Source of the DNA: an uncultured Mycoplasmatota bacterium
GTDB taxonomy: Bacteria > Bacillota_I > Bacilli_A > RF39 > UBA660
Assembly: GCA_900546055.1 (NCBI GenBank)
Contig: URBG01000044.1
Location: 1-9,365, forward strand
DNA length: 9,365 bases
Direction of reading: 5' to 3'
Both the position numbers and the translations under genes were made by a program. The notes under the pieces are model-generated. The model was given only the letters and a program-made list of their open reading frames with translations, made no database searches and was not told where the DNA came from. Positions 1-5,677 of the stretch are shown piece by piece (the stretch's first letter is position 1; each line of letters begins with the position of its first letter).

Positions 1-701
1 ATAATGAAGAGTGGCGAATAATATCAGTTGAAGCAGATGGGACCCTAAAAATTATGAAAAACTCGAGTATAGGAAGTATGGCCTATGATTCAGCAGGACT
101 TCGAGGTGCAGATACAGGTTTAGCAGAAGACGCATATTGTAATCTTAATAGATACGGTTGTAATGCTTGGATGATAAGTGATAGCTTTATTAACGAAGGC
201 GGAGAAGGGCCAGTTTTAAAAAATGCCGAATTAAATGATTATTTAAATAATGAGTATTATGACTCGCTCACTGATACATCCAAAGTTCAAATTATTAATC
301 ACAATTTTGCAGTAGGTGGGGCAGCGTCGACAAACAATGATTTAAAGAACCAGATAAAAGATGAGAATAGAATGATATGGAATGGGAAAATAGGTTTAAT
401 AAGTGCGAGTGATTATCTAAAAGGTAATAGGAACATAAGTAAATGTGAAACGCATTATTTAAACCAAGAAAACGTTGAGATATGTAAACAGAGTAATTAT
501 TTAATTAATAATTATAATTATTGGGTTATTACTCCTCATATTACAGCAACATATAGAGGATTTCGAGTAGGCTCTACAGGCTCTCTTGGATGGGGTATTA
601 ATGCTAACGCTAAATGGGATATCTTACCTTCACTTTATTTAAAATCAGATATCACGTTAACAGGAAACGGAACAAAAGATAACCCATATGCTATAAATTA
701 A
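1..701 (+). CDS. Exported surface protein of a paralogous family, 5'-truncated by the window edge
   Basis: The reading frame is open from base 3 and runs to TAA at 699-701, so the gene begins upstream of the window. The ATG at 54 is internal, because the residues before it (NEEWRIISVEADGTLKI) align with NNELWRIISIESDNTLKI inside the complete paralog at 747-1724. The two proteins match along their whole shared length: the WRIIS segment, a CNAWM motif, YLNNEYY, an IGLI.SDY segment, and an identical 19-residue tail LYLKSDITLTGNGTKDNPY. Four cysteines occur as two close pairs, as in the paralog. The WRII / YLNNEYY / IGLI-S-DY order resembles DUF6273-like domains with a C-type-lectin-like fold; this is inference from pattern. 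The signal peptide would lie in the missing part. Function is unknown; a cell-surface or secreted role is inferred from the paralog. There is no terminator before the next gene, so the two are probably co-transcribed. Confidence 0.85.
   Translation, partial: NEEWRIISVEADGTLKIMKNSSIGSMAYDSAGLRGADTGLAEDAYCNLNRYGCNAWMISDSFINEGGEGPVLKNAELNDYLNNEYYDSLTDTSKVQIINHNFAVGGAASTNNDLKNQIKDENRMIWNGKIGLISASDYLKGNRNISKCETHYLNQENVEICKQSNYLINNYNYWVITPHITATYRGFRVGSTGSLGWGINANAKWDILPSLYLKSDITLTGNGTKDNPYAIN
244..260 (+). repeat. 17-bp repeat encoding LNNEYY, copy 1
   Basis: TAAATAATGAGTATTAT occurs here and at 1246-1262 at the homologous site of the paralogous gene. It is a second, shorter island of exact DNA identity between the two genes. 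Confidence 0.8.
633..689 (+). repeat. 57-bp direct repeat, copy 1 (identical C-terminal module)
   Basis: These 57 bases are identical to 1656-1712. They cover exactly 19 codons (LYLKSDITLTGNGTKDNPY) in the same frame in both paralogs. The flanking codons differ on both sides, and the rest of the two genes is strongly diverged. Confidence 0.97.
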
Positions 702-746
702 ATATAAAATATGATTTAACATGATTACTAAAAAGTAGGTGACAAA

Positions 747-1724
747 ATGCTAAAAAGAAAACAAAACAAAAGAAATATTAAACTAACTATTGGATTATTA
801 GTTTGTCTACTATTAGTAATGACTGTAGGTTATGCCGCTTTTAGTACTAATATTGCCATAACAGCTAAAGGCAATATAAAATCAAGAATGACCATTGATG
901 ATCTAAAAAAACAAGTTATAGAAGTTAATGATGGATTATATAAAGATACATACGAGGAAAATAGATATATTTACCGAGGAAAGGCTCCAGACAATTATAT
1001 AACCTTTAACAATGAACTTTGGCGAATAATTTCCATTGAATCAGATAATACCTTAAAAATAATAAATGATTCTGTAGTAGCAACTAAAACATTTGATGAT
1101 GTTAATAATAGGCCTGTTGAAAGCAACTCTTATTGTATTAATTCATATACAGCTGGATGTAATGCCTGGATGGCTGTTTCAGGTCAGTTTATAAATGGTA
1201 AATTTTCAGGGACAGTTATAAAGGATGCTAGCATAAACACCTATCTAAATAATGAGTATTATCAAGCAATAACCGAAGAATCAAAGAAATTTATTCAAAA
1301 GCACAATTTTTATATTGGTGGTGTTCCCCAAACTTGGAACTCTGGAGTTGGCTTAGGAACTAGCGAGGTTGTCAAAAAAGAGCGTGCAACAACTTGGGAA
1401 GGGAACATTGGCTTAATTAATCTAAGTGATTATTTTAGGGCCACCACTAACACAGATTGTAACCCAGCTACCAATGGCTATTATATTGATAGTTCAAATA
1501 ATTATCCCTGTTCTGAGCAAAACTATCTTTTTCATAAAAATCAGCAATGGACTATGAATGCAAACGAAAGTAGTACTAATTCAAGCATGATTATTTATAC
1601 AAACGGTGCTAGCTATGGTGCCACAAACACATACAAATTAGAAGTTTTTCCATCTCTTTATTTAAAATCAGATATCACGTTAACAGGAAACGGAACAAAA
1701 GATAACCCATATATCATTATGTAA
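747..1724 (+). CDS. Exported surface protein with SipW-type signal peptide, second member of the paralog pair
   Basis: This 325-residue protein has a basic N-terminus (MLKRKQNKRNIK), a hydrophobic core at about residues 13-29, and VGYAAFSTN at about 27-35. This is the layout of SipW-dependent (TasA/camelysin-like) signal peptides, with likely cleavage after GYA. The mature part holds the same domain as the upstream gene: NELWRIISIES, CNAWM, YLNNEYY, IGLINLSDYF and the tail LYLKSDITLTGNGTKDNPY followed by IIM. Four cysteines lie in two pairs (C-x7-C before NAWM, and C-x16-C in the second half), which suggests disulfides outside the cell. The domain resembles DUF6273/C-type-lectin-like proteins, but I cannot confirm this without a profile search. 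The start at 747 is supported by AGGTG at 737-741. A terminator overlaps the stop codon. The molecular role is unknown; surface adhesion or matrix is possible. Confidence 0.9.
   Translation: MLKRKQNKRNIKLTIGLLVCLLLVMTVGYAAFSTNIAITAKGNIKSRMTIDDLKKQVIEVNDGLYKDTYEENRYIYRGKAPDNYITFNNELWRIISIESDNTLKIINDSVVATKTFDDVNNRPVESNSYCINSYTAGCNAWMAVSGQFINGKFSGTVIKDASINTYLNNEYYQAITEESKKFIQKHNFYIGGVPQTWNSGVGLGTSEVVKKERATTWEGNIGLINLSDYFRATTNTDCNPATNGYYIDSSNNYPCSEQNYLFHKNQQWTMNANESSTNSSMIIYTNGASYGATNTYKLEVFPSLYLKSDITLTGNGTKDNPYIIM
1246..1262 (+). repeat. 17-bp repeat encoding LNNEYY, copy 2
   Basis: Same 17 bases as 244-260, at the homologous position in the second paralog. It may reflect common descent or past gene conversion. 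Confidence 0.8.
1656..1712 (+). repeat. 57-bp direct repeat, copy 2
   Basis: Identical to 633-689, with a period of 1023 bp (341 codons). Recombination between the copies would remove one gene unit in frame and leave one complete fusion gene. Confidence 0.97.
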
Positions 1725-1750
1725 ACATACATTTTTGTATGTTTTTTCTT
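1723..1750 (+). terminator. Rho-independent terminator after the surface-protein pair
   Basis: A perfect 9-bp stem AAACATACA / TGTATGTTT (1723-1731 with 1736-1744) has a TTTT loop and runs into TTTTTTCTT. It begins inside the stop codon of the 747-1724 gene. The stem is AT-rich but long, and it separates this gene from the transporter unit. Confidence 0.8.
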
Positions 1751-1754
1751 ATAT

Positions 1755-1784
1755 TTTTCACAAAATCCGCACGCTATTTTCACA
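1755..1784 (+). promoter_or_regulatory. Possible regulator site: TTTTCACA direct repeats upstream of the ABC transporter
   Basis: TTTTCACA occurs at 1755-1762 and 1777-1784. The start-to-start distance is 22 bp, about two helical turns, so a dimeric regulator could contact both on one DNA face. They lie between the preceding terminator and the permease gene. A TATACT hexamer at 1794-1799 could be a -10 box, but no good -35 is visible. No matching regulator gene is in the window, so function is speculative. Confidence 0.3.
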
Positions 1785-1821
1785 CACGTTCCATATACTT
1801 AATAACAGAAAGGAGAGGGAA

Positions 1822-3267
1822 ATGTACATATTAAAAAATGCTTGGACTAATATAAAAAGAAACTTAGGACGCAATATTTTAATTGGAATAATTATCTTAG
1901 TTATTACCGCCAGCAGTTGTATCGCACTTGCTATAAATACTTCTGGAAATAAATTGATAGATAGTTATATTAATAAAAACCAGTTAGAAGTAAGTTTTAA
2001 CCTTGATATGAAAAATTTCAGACAAGATAAAAACAATGATAGTAACACAACCGTTGATAAATTAACTATTGATGACGTAAAAAAATATAGTGATTCTGAT
2101 TATGTTTCAAGTTATTACTATACTCTAGAAACAAGTTTATCATCCGATGAAATCGAACCAATTGATATGAGCGAAGTGTTTGACAAGCCTGAAGGCGATA
2201 CGAACGCTAATAAGCCTGCAGACAAGCCTGAGGGTATGGATGAAGGACGCGGTGGACAAAACCAAGGTGATTTTAAAATTACTGCCTACTCAGATGTTTC
2301 CTACATAGACGCTTTTGTAAGCGGAACTTCAAAAATTACTGATGGTAATATGATTACCAATGAAGATAAAGAAAACAATATTGTGATTAGTGAAGATCTA
2401 GCCGATGAAAACGATTTGAAAGTAGGTGATACAGTTAAGCTATATTCACCCTCAGATTCAAATCAAACATACGAATTTAATATAATTGGAATTTTTGAAA
2501 CCGAAAGTGATAGTAGTGATGATAACTTTATGAATATAGCTGCTTTAAATAGTCAAAATCAAATTTATATAACAGAAACTGCCATGAACACAATTCTAGA
2601 AAACACAGATAACGCGAATAGTTTAAATGCTAAATTCTATTTAAAAGATTCTAATGATCTAGATAAATTTGAAAAAGAAGTTAGAGAAAAAGGTTTAAGC
2701 GATTATTACAATGTATCCGATAATACCGATCAAATTACTGCTACCTTAAAACCAATTCAAAATATTAGTAATTTTTCATTAACATTTTTAATAATTATTT
2801 TAATCGTAGGTGCTGTTATATTGGCCGTTATTAATATGCTAAACATTCGTGATCGTAAATACGAAATTGGAGTCTTAAGAGCTATTGGAATGAGTAAGTC
2901 AAAATTAATTACTCAGTTAATACTAGAACTATTTATAATTGCTGTGATTTCCTTTATTATTGGAACTGGCATTGGATATGGGTTAAGTCAGCCAGTTACT
3001 AATAAAATGCTAGAAAATGAAATTAGTAGTTATCAAGAAGAACAAACTAAAACTGAAAACAATTTTGGTGGTAAAGGCTTTAATAAACCAAATCTTGGCA
3101 TGTTAGCCAGTACTAACTATGTAGATAATCTAGACGTTTCTTTAAATGCTATTACAATATTAGAGTTATTTGGTGTAAGTATTTTATTAGTTATCATTAG
3201 TGGCAGTGTGTCCGCACTATTTGTAACCAAATATGAGCCAAATAAAATATTACAAAATAGAAACTAG
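1822..3267 (+). CDS. ABC transporter permease, MacB/FtsX type (four membrane helices)
   Basis: This 481-residue protein has the type VII (MacB-like) ABC permease plan: helix 1 at about 19-38, a large extracytoplasmic domain at about 40-315 (MacB periplasmic-core-like), then helices at about 317-340, 362-389 and 443-468. RDRKYEIGVLRAIGMSKSKLI after helix 2 is the usual cytoplasmic FtsX-family motif that contacts the ATPase. I chose the ATG at 1822 because AAGGAG (1810-1815) sits 6 nt upstream and translation begins MYILKNAWTNIKRN, the normal start of this family. The in-frame ATG at 1735 lies in the terminator and would add 29 unlikely residues. The outer domain carries a charged, Gly-rich insert with DKPEG twice (121-125, 134-138), and a second Gly-rich stretch lies before helix 4. 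It pairs with the downstream ATPase. Such pairs export or respond to peptides, lipids or antimicrobials; the substrate is unknown. Confidence 0.9.
   Translation: MYILKNAWTNIKRNLGRNILIGIIILVITASSCIALAINTSGNKLIDSYINKNQLEVSFNLDMKNFRQDKNNDSNTTVDKLTIDDVKKYSDSDYVSSYYYTLETSLSSDEIEPIDMSEVFDKPEGDTNANKPADKPEGMDEGRGGQNQGDFKITAYSDVSYIDAFVSGTSKITDGNMITNEDKENNIVISEDLADENDLKVGDTVKLYSPSDSNQTYEFNIIGIFETESDSSDDNFMNIAALNSQNQIYITETAMNTILENTDNANSLNAKFYLKDSNDLDKFEKEVREKGLSDYYNVSDNTDQITATLKPIQNISNFSLTFLIIILIVGAVILAVINMLNIRDRKYEIGVLRAIGMSKSKLITQLILELFIIAVISFIIGTGIGYGLSQPVTNKMLENEISSYQEEQTKTENNFGGKGFNKPNLGMLASTNYVDNLDVSLNAITILELFGVSILLVIISGSVSALFVTKYEPNKILQNRN
2182..2234 (+). repeat. Short internal repeat encoding DKPEG in the permease
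   Basis: GACAAGCCTGAAGG at 2182-2195 recurs as GACAAGCCTGAGGG at 2221-2234, with a period of 39 bp (13 codons). The repeat lies in a low-complexity, probably flexible part of the outer domain. Confidence 0.7.
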
Positions 3268-3273
3268 GAGGTG
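3266..3273 (+). promoter_or_regulatory. Ribosome binding site that sets the ATPase start
   Basis: AGGAGGTG is a near-perfect anti-Shine-Dalgarno match that overlaps the permease stop codon (TAG, 3265-3267). Five bases separate it from the ATT at 3279. No ATG, GTG or TTG lies in the ATPase frame between the in-frame stop at 3258-3260 and the GTG at 3366. Confidence 0.85.
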
Positions 3274-3278
3274 AAAGT

Positions 3279-3932
3279 ATTTTAACATTAAAAGATGTAA
3301 ACTTCACATATGACAATGAACGATATGTCTTAGAAGGCATAAATCTCAAATTCGATCAAGGCAAAGTGTATGGTGTCTTTGGCCGAAGCGGCGCTGGGAA
3401 ATCAACATTATTAAGTCTTATGGCCGGATTAGAAAAATGCAAAGAAGGTCAAATATTATATAAAGACAAAGACCTTTCTAAAATAAACCGCGACTATTAC
3501 CGCTGTCATAACGTTGGTATCGTATTTCAAAGCTATAACTTACTTCCATATTTAACAGCCTTAGAAAACGTTTTACTTTCAATGGATATTAGCGGTATTA
3601 AAGATAAAAACAAGCGAGATAAAGCGTTAAAATTTCTAAAAAAGGTAGGAATTGATGAAGAGAAAGCTGACCGTAAAATTTTAACACTCTCTGGCGGTGA
3701 ACAACAAAGAGTCTCGATTGCTAGAGCCTTAGCTTATAACCCTGATATAATCTTAGCTGATGAGCCAACAGGAAATTTAGACAAAGAAACTGAAGAAGCT
3801 ATTTTAAACATTTTTACTTCTTTAGCGCATAAAGACAAAAAATGTGTAATCATAATCTCCCATTCAAACAAGGTAAAGGAAAAAGTAGATATAGTGAACT
3901 ATCTAAAAAAAGGAAAAATAGAAACCATATAA
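3279..3932 (+). CDS. ABC transporter ATP-binding protein (LolD/MacB family), apparent ATT start
   Basis: Read from ATT at 3279 this is a 217-residue ATPase, the usual length for LolD/MacB-type subunits. It begins (M)LTLKDVNFTYDNERYVLEGINL, the standard first beta strands of the fold. Motifs are complete: Walker A GRSGAGKST (35-43), Q-loop glutamine 84 in VFQSYNLLP, signature LSGGEQQR (137-144), Walker B IILADEP with D161/E162, D-loop GNLD, and H-loop histidine 195. Starting at the GTG at 3366 would place the start four residues before Walker A, delete the first strands and leave no ribosome binding site. The start is therefore either a true ATT codon or an ATG changed by mutation or sequencing error. 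The gene begins 11 bp after the permease stop, so the two form an operon and one transporter. It hydrolyses ATP at the membrane to drive the permease. Confidence 0.9.
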   Translation: MLTLKDVNFTYDNERYVLEGINLKFDQGKVYGVFGRSGAGKSTLLSLMAGLEKCKEGQILYKDKDLSKINRDYYRCHNVGIVFQSYNLLPYLTALENVLLSMDISGIKDKNKRDKALKFLKKVGIDEEKADRKILTLSGGEQQRVSIARALAYNPDIILADEPTGNLDKETEEAILNIFTSLAHKDKKCVIIISHSNKVKEKVDIVNYLKKGKIETI

Positions 3933-3938
3933 AATTAT

Positions 3939-3969
3939 AAAGCAGGATACTCCCTAAACCTGCTTTTTT
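3939..3969 (+). terminator. Rho-independent terminator after the ABC transporter operon
   Basis: The 8-bp stem AAAGCAGG / CCTGCTTT (3939-3946 with 3959-3966) has a 12-nt loop and ends in a run of six T (3964-3969). It lies 6 bp after the ATPase stop codon. Confidence 0.9.
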
Positions 3970-3980
3970 AATTGCTTTTG

Positions 3981-4009
3981 TTTACAATTTACCATTTATC
4001 AAGTATAAT
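3981..4009 (+). promoter_or_regulatory. Sigma-A-type promoter of the FAD oxidoreductase gene
   Basis: TTTACA (3981-3986) and TATAAT (4004-4009) are separated by exactly 17 bp, which is near consensus. It lies between the preceding terminator and the ribosome binding site GAGGTG (4046-4051). The expected leader is about 40 nt. Confidence 0.85.
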
Positions 4010-4056
4010 TGAAATATAGAGTAAGGGTGTTCCCACTATTGTCTTGAGGTGTAAAC

Positions 4057-5613
4057 ATGCAAAAACAAAAAGTAATAATAATCGGTGCTGGTCCTGCCGG
4101 ATTAACTGCTGGATATGAACTGTTAAAAAAAGGTTCTAATTATGATGTTACAATTTTAGAAGAGAGTAACGACATTGGTGGGATTTCTAAAACGATCAAT
4201 TACCACGGCAATCGCATGGATATTGGTGGGCATCGTTTTTTTTCAAAAGATCAAACAGTTAAAGATTTTTGGACAAGCATTATGAATATTCAAGGTAAAC
4301 AAACCTTTGATGATAGAATTCTAGGGCGAGAAAAAACAGTTAATAAAAATGGGCCTGATCCTAATGAAGAAGATAGAGTAATGCTACTTCGTCACCGGGT
4401 ATCTAGAATTTATTATTTAAAGAATTTTTTTGATTACCCAATCACATTAAAATTCCAAACCTTTAAAAACATGGGATTAAAATTAACTTTTATTAGTGGA
4501 ACCAGTTATTTGAAATCTGTCGTTTTAAAAAAAGAAGAAAATAATTTGGAAAATTTTTATATCAATCGTTTTGGTAAAAAACTATATCAAATGTTTTTTG
4601 AAAATTATACTGAAAAACTTTGGGGTAGACACCCTAGAGACATTAGTGCCGACTGGGGAAGTCAAAGAGTAAAAGGCCTTTCTATTACTAACATTATTAA
4701 AGATATGTTCAGTAAAGCCTTTAATATTAAAACTGAAACCGAGACCTCGTTAATTGAAGAATTTATGTATCCTAAATATGGTCCAGGCCATTTTTGGGAA
4801 ACTGTTGCAGCTGAATTTATAAAATTAGGCGGACATATAAAAAAGAATCATCAAGTAGTAACAATCACTCATGAAAAAAGAAAAATAGTTTCTGTTACCT
4901 GTCAAACTAAAAACGGTTTAAAAGAAGTAAGAGGGGATATTTTTATATCTTCAATGCCTCTTAAAGATTTAGTTATGAACATCAAGCCAAAGGCTCCTAA
5001 GCAATATTATGACATTGCCAAAGGCCTTCCATATCGTGACTTTGTTACTGTCGGCTTACTTGTAAAAAAACTCAATATTAAAAACGAAACTAAAACAAAA
5101 ACCATTAATAATCTCATACCTGACTGCTGGATTTACGTTCAAGAACCAAATATTAAATTAGGCCGCCTTCAAATTTTTAACAATTGGTCACCATATATGG
5201 TTAAAGATTTTACAAAAACCGTTTGGCTTGGTTTAGAATATTTTTGTAATGAAAACGATGATTTTTGGAATATGGATAAAAAAGACTGTATTAACTTTGC
5301 TATTGATGAATTAAATAAAATGGGCATAATAGATAAAGAAAATGTTATTGATTTTCATCTAGAAAAAGTAAAAAAAGCCTATCCTGCCTATTTTGATACC
5401 TATAGTGAAATAAATACTTTAATAGATTATTTAAATAAGTATGATAATTTATATTGTGTTGGTCGTAATGGCCAGCACCGTTATAACAATATGGATCATT
5501 CGATGATGACTGCCTTTGAAACTGTTAAAAACATTACTAATAACCTTAAAGATAAAGATAATATTTGGCGTGTCAACACCGAAAAAACATATCATGAAAC
5601 TAAAGAAAAATAA
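4057..5613 (+). CDS. FAD/NAD(P)-dependent oxidoreductase, protoporphyrinogen-oxidase/UDP-galactopyranose-mutase-like
   Basis: This 518-residue soluble flavoprotein has an N-terminal Rossmann fold: GAGPAG at 10-15, E35 at the end of strand 2 for the FAD ribose, and GG at 41-42. MDIGGHRFFSK (54-64) follows. The C-terminus has a second FAD-contact segment, VGRNGQHRYNNMDHSMMTAF (468-487). The GGHRFFSK and GRNGxHRYNNxDHSM motifs mark a family annotated as amine oxidase or COG1232-like and often found near glycosyltransferases. This points to cell-envelope or lipid-linked sugar work rather than haem synthesis, but the reaction is not established here. The ATG at 4057 is supported by GAGGTG at 4046-4051. 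The gene has its own promoter and an upstream terminator, so it stands alone; no haem or sugar gene is near. Confidence is high for the fold and low for the substrate. Confidence 0.88.
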   Translation: MQKQKVIIIGAGPAGLTAGYELLKKGSNYDVTILEESNDIGGISKTINYHGNRMDIGGHRFFSKDQTVKDFWTSIMNIQGKQTFDDRILGREKTVNKNGPDPNEEDRVMLLRHRVSRIYYLKNFFDYPITLKFQTFKNMGLKLTFISGTSYLKSVVLKKEENNLENFYINRFGKKLYQMFFENYTEKLWGRHPRDISADWGSQRVKGLSITNIIKDMFSKAFNIKTETETSLIEEFMYPKYGPGHFWETVAAEFIKLGGHIKKNHQVVTITHEKRKIVSVTCQTKNGLKEVRGDIFISSMPLKDLVMNIKPKAPKQYYDIAKGLPYRDFVTVGLLVKKLNIKNETKTKTINNLIPDCWIYVQEPNIKLGRLQIFNNWSPYMVKDFTKTVWLGLEYFCNENDDFWNMDKKDCINFAIDELNKMGIIDKENVIDFHLEKVKKAYPAYFDTYSEINTLIDYLNKYDNLYCVGRNGQHRYNNMDHSMMTAFETVKNITNNLKDKDNIWRVNTEKTYHETKEK

Positions 5614-5634
5614 AGCGAAAATTGTTTTTCTTTA
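5601..5634 (+). repeat. AT-only inverted repeat at the end of the oxidoreductase gene, possible weak terminator
   Basis: TAAAGAAAAA (5601-5610) pairs perfectly with TTTTTCTTTA (5625-5634), with the stop codon in the 14-nt loop. The stem is almost entirely A-T, so termination may be weak. The right arm also overlaps the region where a -35 box for ftsK would lie. Confidence 0.35.
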
Positions 5635-5644
5635 ACTTAAAATA

Positions 5645-5653
5645 TGCTATAAT
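5645..5653 (+). promoter_or_regulatory. Extended -10 promoter of the ftsK operon
   Basis: TGCTATAAT is an extended -10 element (TG at 5645-5646, TATAAT at 5648-5653). The -35 at the right distance is only T-rich (TTTTTC, 5625-5630). The predicted leader is short, with GGAGG at 5666-5670 and ATG at 5678. Confidence 0.65.
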
Positions 5654-5677
5654 GAAATAGATAATGGAGGAAGAATT

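Noticed and set aside
54..56. ATG at 54 as a gene start
   Set aside because: The frame is open to the window edge, the upstream residues align with the interior of the paralog, and no ribosome binding site precedes it.
202..209. GAGAAGGG, an exact match to the B. subtilis SpoIIIE/SftA recognition sequence (SRS), in a window that encodes FtsK/SpoIIIE
   Set aside because: A single copy inside a coding region; one chance match in a window of this size is not surprising. A genome-wide strand-bias count would be needed.
1..1724. Diversity-generating retroelement, suggested by lectin-like variable proteins
   Set aside because: No reverse transcriptase, template repeat or adenine-biased variation between repeats is visible. 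The 57-bp copies are identical.
1735..1821. Earlier in-frame ATG for the permease
   Set aside because: It lies inside the terminator hairpin, lacks a ribosome binding site, and adds residues unlike the family. ATG 1822 has AAGGAG.
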